From Edaphobacter sp. (lineage in GTDB: Bacteria; Acidobacteriota; Terriglobia; Terriglobales; Acidobacteriaceae), in the NCBI RefSeq assembly GCF_028283685.1, contig NZ_JAPWKF010000008.1, positions 186,001-250,000 of the forward strand: 64,000 nucleotides of DNA, read 5' to 3'. The stretch's first letter is position 1; each line of letters starts with the position of its first letter. Positions 27,401 to 36,593 of this stretch are shown here, one piece after another. Position numbers and translations under genes: made by a program. Below the pieces are notes generated by a model, which saw nothing but the letters and a program-made list of their open reading frames with translations, made no database searches and was not told where the DNA came from.

Positions 27401-29716
27401 ATGGCTCAGCAACAAGAACAGGCTCCCGAGCGGATTCAGAACAGCAAAATTATCGGCGTCGCTACGCCACGCATTGACGGTCCTCAGAAGACAACCGGCA
27501 CCGCGATGTACACGTCTGATCATCACTTCCCGGGGCTGGTCTATGCATGGCCGACGACTGCAACGGTCTCCAGTGGCACGGTGCAGAAGATTGACGCCTC
27601 TTTTGCGGAGAAGATGCCGGGCGTTTTGGCGGTCTATACGCACGAGAACCTTGGCCGGTTGTACCGCGTCCCTCCAGGCCCAATGCTCACGCTGATGATC
27701 GATGAAACGCGTCCTCCATTGGAGGACACAACAATCCGTTACTACGGGCAATATGTTGCCGTCGCTGTGGCGGAGACCATGGAGCAGGCACGGGCTGCTG
27801 CGGAGGCGGTGAAGGTTACCTATACGAAGAGCGCTCACAACACCGCGGATCAGCTTTTAACGGCGAGCCGTGAGCTCACTACAAATGAATCCCCGAAGAC
27901 AGATGAGAACGCATCTGGAGTGAAAGAGGTCACAAAGCGAGGCGACACTGCAAATGCGCTGGCTTCTACGCATACAACGCACGACGCCGTTTACAGCACA
28001 CCGACGGAGACGCACAATCCCATCGAGTTGCACGCTTCGCTAGCTGTCTATAAGGACGGCAGGTTCACTCTCTACGAAACCTCTCAGGCCGTGGTGAATC
28101 ATCGTGACGTGCTTGCAGCTATGCTTGGCGTGCCGCCCGACAAGGTTCAGGTCATCACGCGTTTCCTCGGTTCCGGCTTTGGCGGCAAGCTTTGGCCGTG
28201 GCCGCACTCTGCGCTTGCAAGCGCGTGTTCCCGAAACCTCGGCCGGCCGGTCAAGCTCGTAGTCAGTCGCTCCATGATGTTCGAAAGCGTGGGACACAGG
28301 CCCGCAATCGACCAACGTATTCAATTGGCCGCTACGCCTGAAGGAAAGTTCACCGCGATTCAGCATGATTATGTGAACCACACAAGCATTCAGGATGATT
28401 ACGACGAGGGATGTGGAGAAGCCACCGGTATTCTTTATTCCTGTCCGAACCTGCTGGTCACTGCGGGAATGGCGCGGCGCAATGTTGGCACGCCTACGTC
28501 CATGCGTGGTCCGGGTGCTGTCCCTGGCCTCTATGCGCTGGAATCGGCCGTCGACGAACTCGCGATCAAACTGAAGATCGACCCTGTTCAGTTTCGGTTG
28601 ATGAACGAGCCTCAGGTCGACGAGACCAACGGCAAGCCGTTCTCTTCGCGCCATCTGAAAGAGTGCCTGACGACAGGTGCGGAGAAGTTCGGTTGGGAAA
28701 AGCGAAATGCGGCTGTCGGTTCGATGAAGAACGCGTCTGGGCAGACGCTTGGCTGGGGCATGGCTGCGTGCAGTTGGGGCGCAATGAAGACCGATGCAGA
28801 AGCCACGGTAGAACTACGTGCTGACGGCACAGCCCGCGTGGCGACTGGCGCACAGGACATCGGTGGTGGCACCTACACCGTGATCGCACAGATGGTCTCG
28901 CACGAGACGGGAGTTCCGGTGGAGAAGGTTGAAGTCGTCCTGGGTGACTCATCTCTACCGCCCGGCCCCATTAGCGGCGGATCGTGGGCTACGGCGTCTC
29001 TGACACCCGCAGTCCTTGAAGCTGCTCGCAGCGCCACCCAGGCAATTCTGCTCGCTGCCACTAAATCCGACGGGAGTCCTTTCAAAGGCAAAAAACAGGA
29101 CGACCTTGAATTTGTAAACAACTCGGTGCACCTGAAAGGACAGGCAGGGCCGACGCTTTCCACCTCTGACGTTCTCAAGCTCGCAAAGGCGCAGTCTGTC
29201 AACGCGACTGGCAAGTCGCGCGGACTCTTTGGTGATCCACATGCAAAGTACTCGTTCCACAGCTACGGAGCCCAATTCGTAGAGGTGACGTGGGAGCCCG
29301 AGATAGCACGACTACGTGTCAGCCGGGTTGTTACGGTCATCGACGGAGGCCGGATGCTGAACCCTCGAACAGCGCAGAATCAGATCGAGGGTGCCGTCGT
29401 GATGGGTGTCGGCATGGCGATGCTTGAGGCAACGGAATACGACCAGCGCACTGGCCAGCCAATTAACAACAACCTCGCGGATTACATTGTCGCCGTTGCT
29501 GCTGACTGTCCGCACATCGACGTCACATTTCTCGATTATCCCGATTTCAACTTAAATCCGCTTGGTGCCCGCGGCGTCGGAGAGATCGGATTGGCAGGAG
29601 TCGCAGCGGCGATCACTAACGCTGTCTATCACGCGACTGGTGTACGGGTCCGCCGCCTGCCGGTGCGTATCGAGGACCTTCTCGCCGCTCCTGAGCACAC
29701 CAGGGCGATCGCGTAA
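27401..29716 (+). CDS. paoC: Aldehyde oxidoreductase, molybdenum-binding subunit (PaoC/YagR-like)
   Basis: 771 residues. It has both halves of the molybdenum hydroxylase subunit: ARIDGPQKTTGTAMYTSDH-type entry, GSGFGGKLWPWPHSALAS, a MRGPGAVPG loop, GAQDIGGGTYTVIAQ, and the active-site base Glu in ARGVGEIGLAG. Together with the two upstream subunits it oxidises aldehydes to acids with water. AGGAGAT precedes the ATG. The PaoABC type usually acts on aromatic and aliphatic aldehydes in the periplasm. Confidence 0.93.
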   Translation: MAQQQEQAPERIQNSKIIGVATPRIDGPQKTTGTAMYTSDHHFPGLVYAWPTTATVSSGTVQKIDASFAEKMPGVLAVYTHENLGRLYRVPPGPMLTLMIDETRPPLEDTTIRYYGQYVAVAVAETMEQARAAAEAVKVTYTKSAHNTADQLLTASRELTTNESPKTDENASGVKEVTKRGDTANALASTHTTHDAVYSTPTETHNPIELHASLAVYKDGRFTLYETSQAVVNHRDVLAAMLGVPPDKVQVITRFLGSGFGGKLWPWPHSALASACSRNLGRPVKLVVSRSMMFESVGHRPAIDQRIQLAATPEGKFTAIQHDYVNHTSIQDDYDEGCGEATGILYSCPNLLVTAGMARRNVGTPTSMRGPGAVPGLYALESAVDELAIKLKIDPVQFRLMNEPQVDETNGKPFSSRHLKECLTTGAEKFGWEKRNAAVGSMKNASGQTLGWGMAACSWGAMKTDAEATVELRADGTARVATGAQDIGGGTYTVIAQMVSHETGVPVEKVEVVLGDSSLPPGPISGGSWATASLTPAVLEAARSATQAILLAATKSDGSPFKGKKQDDLEFVNNSVHLKGQAGPTLSTSDVLKLAKAQSVNATGKSRGLFGDPHAKYSFHSYGAQFVEVTWEPEIARLRVSRVVTVIDGGRMLNPRTAQNQIEGAVVMGVGMAMLEATEYDQRTGQPINNNLADYIVAVAADCPHIDVTFLDYPDFNLNPLGARGVGEIGLAGVAAAITNAVYHATGVRVRRLPVRIEDLLAAPEHTRAIA

Positions 29717-29782
29717 CTGTTCGGAACATCAGACGGATCCATGCAGGCGATCCGCGGGACACTTTGAATTTGGAGTGAGGGG

Positions 29783-30712
29783 ATGACGATCAAAGACGAT
29801 GTGAAGGCTTTGCGGGCCGAACTGGCAGAGCGCATCGCCGCGCATGCGCGAACCAAGGGAGATCATCAGACGTCCGTTCCCGGCCTTCTGCTGACACGGC
29901 TCGTAGACGAGACACCTTGTTATCGGGCGGCTGTTCAGCCCAGCCTGACCCTCTTTGCTCAGGGGGGAAAAAGAATTCAGCTTGGCGGGGTGGATTATCT
30001 CTGCGACAACTCGTCATTCTTCCTCTCGTCAATCTACGTTCCGATAGAGAGTCAGGTCACGCAAGCCTCGCCGGCGAAGCCGCTCCTCACAATGAAGTTG
30101 TTTCTGGATATGGCAGGCGTTCGAGAGATGTTGAACCGCGAAGACTTCATCGTTCCAAAGCAGTCGTCGTCTCGCGAGCGCGGCGTGGCGGTAGGAGAGT
30201 CCACGGCAGGGTTGCTGTCCGCGTGCATTCGACTCATCGACCTCTTGTCCTCGCCCGAGGACATCCCATACCTCCATCCTTTGATCCAGCGAGAGATTGT
30301 CTATCGTGTGCTGCGCACTCCGCAGGCACAGAGCCTTCGTGCAGTTGTCACAAGCGGCGATCTCAGCAACCGGACGGCCCATGTGATGTCCTGGCTACGA
30401 ACCAACTACGCGAAACCACTGCGGATGGAAGAATTGGCAGAGATCGCAAGAATGGGGGTATCAACACTGCATCACCAGTTCCGCGCACTGACATCCATGA
30501 GCCCCCTCCAGTACCAGAAGCAATTACGGCTGGAGAGCGCCAGGGAGCGCATGGTGATGAATGGGATCGATGCGAATACAGCCGCATTCGAAGTCGGGTA
30601 CGAGAGCGTCAGTCAGTTCAGCCGCGAGTACAGCCGGCACTTTGGTCTGCCTCCGATACGCGACGTGAAGGCCATGCGAGATCGGCAGGACGCCGAGGCC
30701 ATCCGGCACTGA
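29783..30712 (+). CDS. AraC-family transcriptional regulator (YqhC-like)
   Basis: 309 residues. The N-terminal AraC_N cupin domain (PSLTLFAQGGKRIQLGG... VPIESQVTQASPAKPLL) is followed by the double HTH (MEELAEIARMGVSTLHHQFR, SARERMVMNGIDANTAAFEV, then VGYESVSQFSREYSRHFGLPP). The closest familiar type is YqhC, which answers to aldehydes. Sitting 66 bp behind the aldehyde oxidoreductase operon, it is a good candidate for its activator; that is inference. Confidence 0.9.
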   Translation: MTIKDDVKALRAELAERIAAHARTKGDHQTSVPGLLLTRLVDETPCYRAAVQPSLTLFAQGGKRIQLGGVDYLCDNSSFFLSSIYVPIESQVTQASPAKPLLTMKLFLDMAGVREMLNREDFIVPKQSSSRERGVAVGESTAGLLSACIRLIDLLSSPEDIPYLHPLIQREIVYRVLRTPQAQSLRAVVTSGDLSNRTAHVMSWLRTNYAKPLRMEELAEIARMGVSTLHHQFRALTSMSPLQYQKQLRLESARERMVMNGIDANTAAFEVGYESVSQFSREYSRHFGLPPIRDVKAMRDRQDAEAIRH

Positions 30713-30786
30713 GATTCATCTCTCGTATCGTGCAAAGGACGCCTGCAGATGAGGGCGCACCTTTTCTCGGGAATAACGAATAGCTT

Positions 30787-31989
30787 CTATGCCGGCTGTT
30801 GTATCCGCCGTCCATTCCCAACAATGCATGCAGAGAGCAGAAGCATGACCGCCCCTCCGATGAAGGTGCTTGTCACCGAGAAGTGATCCAGGAGGAAGCC
30901 CCCGAGTGCCGACCCGGACATGATCGACAACTGAATTGCCCCCACCATCAAGCCGCCTCCGCTCTCCGGCTCATCACTCACACCCTTGGACAGCCAGGTG
31001 GACCAACACACCGGAATGGCAGACTGAAGCGTTCCCCACACGATCAACGCGCCTCCTACCGACCAGAAGCTGCGCTGCACCAGCAAGAGAACGACGGTAG
31101 CCGCGGCCAGGGAGACCGGCAGCACGCCTAGAAGAAGATGCAGGTGCCGCTTCGCTAAGGCGCTCGCGCCCGAGGTTCCAAGGAATCCCGCCATGCCGAG
31201 CGCCAGAAGCAAGAGAGAAAGCTGCGTAAGGTTTACGTGGGTGCGCGTCTCCAGAAAGGGTCGGAGGTAAGTGAAGATACAGAAGCTTCCGGCAAAGGTC
31301 AGCATCGTCCCGAGCATGGCGAAGGCGACGTGTGGACGGCGGAGCAAGCCAAACAACTTGCTCACCGGACTCGGCGCTTCGGACGGCATCGCAGGCAGAC
31401 TCATCCACTGCCACAGAATGCTGATCGCCGCGATCGGCACAATCGCCCAGAACACACCGCGCCAACCGATGATGCCTCCCACATAGCTGCCTATTGGAGC
31501 TGCAAACGCTGTCGCAACAGCGTTCCCCATATAAACGATTCCAAGCGCCTTCGGGACCTGGCTCTCAGGGACCAGGCGCATCACCGTGGCGGTGGCAAGT
31601 GACCAGAAGCCCCCCACCACGATGCCCAGCATGGCACGCGCCACCATGAGAATAAGGAAGTTTGGAGCGACTGCGATCAGCACAAGCGACAGCAGCATAA
31701 GAGCCGTAAGCCCGATCAGTACGTGCTTGCGATCGAACCGGGCGGCGAACGTCGCGATGTAGAGGCTGGCGAGAACTGCAAATAGTCCAGAGATAGAAAT
31801 GGCTTGCCCGGCCATGCCCACACTGGCATGAAGATCCCTGGCAATCGGAGTAAGCAGGCTTACCGGCATGAACTCAGCCGCGATCAGCAGGGCCACGCAC
31901 AAAGCCATCGCGCCGACTGCGCTCCACATTGCTGTCGTGCTGCTTAGGCTTTGTGTATCTGATGTAGAAGATGTCGCGGTTGCCAGCAA
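30787..31989 (-). CDS. MFS exporter (DHA/AraJ-type)
   Basis: 400 residues with twelve hydrophobic segments. MFS motifs include FAARFDRKHVLIGLT between helices 2 and 3 and RAMLGIVVGGFWSLATATVM in helix 4-5, typical of sugar/drug efflux carriers. The start is uncertain: 31989 is a TTG, and an ATG 20 codons inside (31929) is the alternative; neither has a clear ribosome site. It converges on the AraC gene. Confidence 0.88.
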   Translation of the reverse strand: MLATATSSTSDTQSLSSTTAMWSAVGAMALCVALLIAAEFMPVSLLTPIARDLHASVGMAGQAISISGLFAVLASLYIATFAARFDRKHVLIGLTALMLLSLVLIAVAPNFLILMVARAMLGIVVGGFWSLATATVMRLVPESQVPKALGIVYMGNAVATAFAAPIGSYVGGIIGWRGVFWAIVPIAAISILWQWMSLPAMPSEAPSPVSKLFGLLRRPHVAFAMLGTMLTFAGSFCIFTYLRPFLETRTHVNLTQLSLLLLALGMAGFLGTSGASALAKRHLHLLLGVLPVSLAAATVVLLLVQRSFWSVGGALIVWGTLQSAIPVCWSTWLSKGVSDEPESGGGLMVGAIQLSIMSGSALGGFLLDHFSVTSTFIGGAVMLLLSACIVGNGRRIQQPA

Positions 31990-32359
31990 AGGTAGACGTC
32001 CCTCTCGTGAGTATCGTAGGCATCAACGATCCAAGAGCCCGTATTCCAACGGTATTTGGAAACTCACAGCCGGTGTTTCCCGATCCTGCCGTTCTTTTGC
32101 ACAATCCTGTCCGAAGCTGGTTCCGGCTACGCATTTTCGACTCATACTTCGAAGTAGCCAACTGGTCCGGTGAGAACGGCAGCAGTACAGCGTTTCAGAC
32201 ATTCACCGTGTATCGACCGCTAACACCACTCCGTCGCGCCGCAAGCTCGTTCCTGTTGGCTGTCCTTCGTGAGCGCCACTTCCGCTATCGCACAAGCCGT
32301 ACCTCGGCTGGTGTACAGCGACGACAACCGGGGGGCGCACCTATCCCACCGTCCGAACG

Positions 32360-32464
32360 CGCCCACCGGCCGAGCTCGGGCTGCAGAGCGTTACGGCAGA
32401 GCCTTGGTTCAAGGTTTCCGACAAGAACATGAAACTGGAAGGCGCTGCGTTCAATCGTGCCGGA
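32360..32464 (+). pseudogene. Possible SMP-30/gluconolactonase fragment
   Basis: The frame holding ATG 32429 reads LGLQSVTAEPWFKVSDKNMK then LEGAAFNRAGRSLEKN, like the entry of SMP-30 lactonases (W...K..LEG..FDR.GNL). The match stops abruptly and the frame continues into the integrase-tail remnant. It may be a chromosomal gene cut by an earlier integration. Confidence 0.35.
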
Positions 32465-32626
32465 AGGTCGTTGGAAAAGAATCACCGAAAGACGGTGAAG
32501 CCGTTACCGGATGTGGTGGCTCTTGGAGGGAGGGTACTCAAGCGTGGCGCTGTGTCGGTGAAGGTGTTTGGAAATTTGACACCAAATGACACCAGGCGGG
32601 AAAGGAGGGAGCTTGCAAGTTGTTGA
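32465..32626 (+). pseudogene. Integrase 3'-tail remnant outside the left att repeat
   Basis: The last 75 bp before the left direct repeat align with the 3' end of the island integrase before the right repeat: both have GGAA-TTTG, CCAAA, GGAAAGGAGGGA and then an A/T-rich run into the repeat. It looks like the tail of a related integrase from an older insertion at the same tRNA. Only the end of the gene, if that, is kept; the 32465-32550 part has no recognised similarity. Confidence 0.45.
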
Positions 32627-32629
32627 TTT

Positions 32630-32677
32630 ATTGGTGGACCTGATCGGGATCGAACCGATGACCTCTTCCATGCCATG
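32630..32677. repeat. Left attachment repeat (3' part of tRNA-Ala, 48 bp)
   Basis: A perfect 48-bp copy of 41163-41210, covering the tRNA-Ala 3' end from CCA through the T-arm to the anticodon loop. The rest of the tRNA is absent here, so this is the duplicated end left by site-specific integration. Confidence 0.92.
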
Positions 32678-32751
32678 TTCTGGGTGTCCACGTAAAACAC
32701 AGACGGCTAAAGGGTTATAAGTCGGGTCAACCGGATAAACCGGCTTTATAG

Positions 32752-32796
32752 GCAATATTTGCGGCCAAAATGCGGCCAAATACCAAGTGGCCATAG
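32752..32796 (+). pseudogene. Second integrase C-terminal tail remnant
   Basis: One frame reads AIFAAKMRPNTKWP then a stop. The island integrase ends LEFAAKMRPSWKGG; the shared FAAKMRP block suggests a leftover tail from another element. A 7-bp hairpin (32797-32817) follows. Confidence 0.45.
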
Positions 32797-32839
32797 ACCC
32801 GATAGTGTGGATCGGGTTCATCTATCTTTCGTGGCTATT

Positions 32840-32883
32840 TTATGTTCATTTGGATGCTCTTAAGAGCATCCAAATGAACATAA
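32840..32883. repeat. 44-bp perfect palindrome upstream of hipBA
   Basis: Positions 32840-32861 are the exact reverse complement of 32862-32883, with no loop; the centre is CTTAAG. It includes the first hip operator box (32855-32868). It could be a cruciform, an operator or a recombination site. Confidence 0.9.
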
Positions 32884-32977
32884 TCTACTTTTAAGAGCAG
32901 AGGAGTGATATCATATCTGAGGATTCTCATGATGCTCTTTAGGGCATGTTAAATCCAATAATCTGCTCTCAAGGTGA
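32855..32977. promoter_or_regulatory. Four operator-like boxes before hipB
   Basis: TGCTCTTAAGAGCA at 32855, TACTTTTAAGAGCA at 32886, TGCTCTTTAGGGCA at 32933 and a weaker TGCTCTCAAGGTGA at 32964. Start-to-start spacings are 31, 47 and 31 bp. The last box touches the hipB ribosome site, as expected for HipB autorepression. Confidence 0.6.
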
Positions 32978-32981
32978 TATC

Positions 32982-33320
32982 GTGCCTCGAAATATTTTGC
33001 TTGTTTCGCCACCCTTTCCAGTCGAAGCCGCCCTGAAACGGCTAGGAGCCAATCTTCGGACGGCTCGGCTTCGACGTGGTTACACGATAGAAGATGTAGC
33101 CAAGAAGATCGGGACAGGCCATCGTGCGGTGATGGACGCCGAGCACGGGAAACCGTCTACTGGAATCGTCATCTACGCCGCACTGCTCTGGACCTTCGAT
33201 CTACTGGGGCCGTTCGAAGACCTCGGAAACCCGCTGAAGGATGAGCAAGGACTGGTTTTGGCTAGCCGCCGCGAGCCGACCCGCGCCCGGCGCAGCAAAG
33301 GACTCGACAATGACTTCTAA
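32982..33320 (+). CDS. hipB: HipB-like antitoxin (HTH, Xre family)
   Basis: The GTG at 32982 is preferred (AAGGTG 5 nt upstream), giving 112 residues; an in-frame ATG at 32946 lies inside an operator box. The Xre helix-turn-helix is LGANLRTARLRRGYTIEDVA... GTGHRAVMDAEHGKPSTGI. HipB proteins neutralise HipA kinase and repress the operon. It overlaps hipA by 11 bp. The Arg/Ser-rich tail is longer than in E. coli HipB. Confidence 0.82.
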   Translation: MPRNILLVSPPFPVEAALKRLGANLRTARLRRGYTIEDVAKKIGTGHRAVMDAEHGKPSTGIVIYAALLWTFDLLGPFEDLGNPLKDEQGLVLASRREPTRARRSKGLDNDF

Positions 33321-34591
33321 ATCTCCCACAGAATGCTTCGTGTACATCACCCTTCCCGGCGCGCAAACCTCCGTGACTGCGGGGAGATTTGTGTTGGAGA
33401 AGACTCCATCCGGGGAGCCCCTCGGGCGGTTTGTCTATGGCCGGTCCTATCTCGAAAACCCGAACGCGGGTGGAACTGGATCCTATCGAGCTGAAGCTCT
33501 CCGACCAAACCTATGAGACCGCTCGCCTGAATGGCGTTTTCGGTGCCATCCGGGACGCCGGTCCTGATTTCTGGGGGCGGAGAGTAATCGAAAAGCATTC
33601 CGGGGTGACGAAACTTGGGGAACTCGACTACCTTCTCGAGTCCCCGGATGACCGCGCCGGTGCGCTTGGGTTTGGAACGAACGTAAAGCCGCCAGCCCCG
33701 TTACGCGTCTTCAATCAGACTCTCAACCTCGATTTGCTGCAGGCGACCGCAGAAGCCTTGGTGAAGGACGACCTCCCCAACGATCCGAATGCTCTCCAGG
33801 TGCAGGATCTAATGTTGCTGGGGACGTCGATGGGAGGGGCACGTCCGAAGGCTGTCGTAGAAGACCAGGGAGCCCTATGGATCGCTAAGTTTGGCAGGCC
33901 AGACGACCGCTGGAACTCTGAACGCGTCGAGCACGCGATGCTTGAGCTCGCGCGTCAGTGCGGCATCCAAGCAGCTGAAAGCCGCGTGGAGCAGGTAAAC
34001 GGCAAGGACGTCCTGCTGGTCAAGCGCTTCGATCGAACACGAGCTGAGGACAACAGCGGTTACCTGCGCAGTCGCATGATCAGCAGCCTGACCGTACTCC
34101 GGGCCGAAGACTCTGCGCTGGCTCGAGAGCGTTGGTCGTACCTTATTCTCGTTGAAGAGATGCGGCGCGTCGTCTCAGAGCCGAAAGAGGATGCTCGCGA
34201 GCTGTTTCGTCGCGTGGTCTTCAACGCTCTGATCTCTAATATTGATGACCATCCAAGGAACCATGCCCTCATCGCGCCTCAGAAGCACTGGAGGCTATCG
34301 CCAGCCTATGACCTCACGCCCGCGCCCTCGGTGAGCCTGGATCGCAGAGACCTCGCCATGGAGTGTGGAGCGCAAGGCCGATATATGAATGCGGCAAACA
34401 TCCTTAGCGAGCATCGCCGGTTTCTCCTTGAACCCGAAGAGGCGCATAGGATCGTCACCGAAATGGCCGAGCAGGTTAAAAGTACCTGGGAGACCACGGT
34501 GCTTGTCGCTGGTGCCTCGCAGCGGGATGTAGACGCGATTCACTCGGCGTTTGTCTACCCTGGCTTCTTCCACACGCCCAACGGCAACTGA
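33310..34591 (+). pseudogene. hipA: HipA-like Ser/Thr kinase toxin, frame-broken
   Basis: The ATG at 33310 starts MTSKSPTECFVYITLPGAQT... GRSYLENPNA; the continuation VELDPIELKLSDQ lies one base later. A GGG run at 33468-33470 carries one G too many. After that the frame is open to 34591 with kinase features: GTSMGGARPKAVVED (P-loop-like), WIAKFGRPDD, LLVKRFDR, and NIDDHPRNHALI with the catalytic Asp. HipA phosphorylates glutamyl-tRNA synthetase in E. coli. If the shift is real, the toxin is inactive while HipB remains. Confidence 0.82.
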
Positions 34592-34866
34592 AGCAAATGA
34601 ACTGTCGGACAAGCGTAGATATGATTGAAAATATTACGCAGCCCTCTGAAGCCCCAACTCGATGCTTCTGCAATCAATGTGATGAGGCCGCGCACTAAAA
34701 AAGAAGCAGCAAAGAAGGGTTCTCGGCGAGTCGAGTCGGAACCGTTGGCGGATGCGATGTAGTTGTCCTATCCGGATGGAAGCATCGGGTTTGCTTTGGT
34801 ACCGGATCAGGCCGCTACGGCCCGCTTTGATTCGGTGCATTTATGCGCACGGGCGTGCGCCAAGTG
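34592..34866. other. Gene-free stretch after hipA
   Basis: No gene, repeat or RNA recognised. Short frames here lack ribosome sites and coding character. Confidence 0.4.
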
Positions 34867-35028
34867 TTAGCGGCGTATTGCCAATTCAGAGCGCACAGAT
34901 CTCAAACTCCGCCAACCCTCGATCCGCTCGACTACTGATATCGGATGCGCCGCAGACAGATGGCTATGCCGGACCAACATGGTGATCGTCTTGTGGCCCG
35001 CGGCTTCATGAATCTCCTCGATACTTGC
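34867..35028 (-). pseudogene. Tyrosine recombinase C-terminal remnant
   Basis: The minus strand reads SWLAMAGASIEEIHEAAGHK then TITMLVRHSHLSAAHPISVV, the box II end of phage-type integrases (ASWLVMAGASI... GHKTITMTLRYAHLS). The catalytic Tyr is replaced by His (RHSHLS) and a stop precedes SWL, so it is dead. Nothing of the N-terminal part is found upstream. Confidence 0.7.
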
Positions 35029-35163
35029 CCCGGCCATGGCCAGCCAAGATCAGAACGTATGGTCGGAGGATAGTCGCACTTTCCATTTGAAAGTACTGAG
35101 AACTGGGATAATGGATGCGCTGATTATTTCCAAGCTTCCGCAATCTGAAAGGAAGTAGCGTGT

Positions 35164-36593
35164 ATGGCCCGTCAAAACAATGAGCGAGATACGACACCGA
35201 TCTTGTCAGCGGCAGACTATTGGATACGGGAATGCCTGATCGGGGACGGTTCAGTTTTCACGCCTGGGGAGTGCCTCTGGTCCACTCCGGTTATTGATGA
35301 GGTCTATCACGCATTCGTCGAGCATCCGGACGTCAGCAGCGATGACTTCATGACAAAGCTAAAGCGCCAGCTCGGTCAGAGTTCGCCGGCTGCGCAGAGA
35401 ATCGCTGCGGAGATGCTTTGGGCGCTCCTGCTCTTTCCATCGAACATGAAGGCAAGAACCAAGCGCCAGCAGATCACGGATATCTGGAGTCTCGCAGGTC
35501 AGCCGCTTCCACAGGACCATGCTTTACTTGCAGACGACGTGCTTGTAGGCATCGGCTCCGGTGGCCCGGGATTCAATAACTACAGGCCGAACGAGTTGGA
35601 ATTTCTGATAGCGATCACGCGTGACCTAAAGAAGCGTGGCACTTCCGAGCGCTCTATTCTTCGTAGCTATGAATCGTTCTGGCCTTGGATCGCTTCCGTT
35701 CAGATGGAGGGCAACCGGCAATTCCGGCACATGCTCAGATACTTCAGCTTCCCGGATCAGGTGGAGAGGATTTCGTCGAACAACGACCGTAGAAGGATTC
35801 TGCGCGCCTATGGAGCCGCAGGGGCAAGAGAGGTCGGCGAATGGACTGATCGCCAGCTTGACGAGGCATTGATCGCACTACGCGCTCGGCTCCAGGCCGA
35901 GGCACCTTCTGCCGTTCTGGATTTCTACGAATCCCCATGGCGGGATAAATGGGCGCAGGATCGTAAGGTCAGGACGCCAGAAGGTGAAGTCACGGTCACC
36001 GTTCCCGGAGCTGAGGAAGAAGCTGAGGAGCTGGAAGCGAATCTTCAAGCAAGTGCTCCGCCTGATGTCCGGCAGTCGTTTGTGATTCAAGCCAAGCTCG
36101 TCCGCATCGGTGCCATGATGGGCTTCAAGGTGTGGCTTCCGCGTGCCGATCGCGGGCGCGTCAGCGAACTGCTCGAAGCGTCGGAGCGCGCAGCGTTGCT
36201 CGACAACCTCCCCTTGAACTATGACGGCACGACCCTCGATACGATCGAGTTGATCGATGTTCTCTGGCTGAAGGGCAGGTCCATGGCACGAGCATTTGAG
36301 GTGGAGCATACAACTGCTGTGTATTCTGGCCTTTTGCGAATGGCTGATTTGCTTGCGCTGCAACCCAATATGGATATCCGGCTGCATATCATTGCATCAG
36401 AGGAACGCCGCGAGAAAGTCTTCCGCGAGATGCAGCGTCCCGTGTTCTCGCTCTTGGAGCGAGGGCCATTATATCGAAGAGTTGCACGTTCATCTCCTAC
36501 GAGAGCGTGAATGCGATTGCTTCGATGCCGCACTTGGCGCACATGCATGACAGCATCCTCCATGAATATGAGGAGGCTCCGAATTCCAATTGA
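35164..36593 (+). pseudogene. Putative nuclease: McrB-N-like start, PD-(D/E)XK-like end; late frame break
   Basis: 448 residues are open from 35164. Residues 15-110 (AADYWIRECLIGDGSVFTPG... TKLKRQLGQSSPAAQRIAAEML) resemble N-terminal regions of McrB-type AAA restriction proteins, but no AAA motor follows. Residues about 305-430 contain IDVLWLKGRSMARAFEVEHT, with Asp365 and Glu379/Glu381 placed like a PD-(D/E)XK nuclease core, then RLHIIASEERREKVFREM. Near 36470 the frame breaks; a +2 (TA) insertion would restore CTFISYESVNAIASMPHL... to a stop at 36593. As an island gene it may serve in defence. Function is inferred only. Confidence 0.5.
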
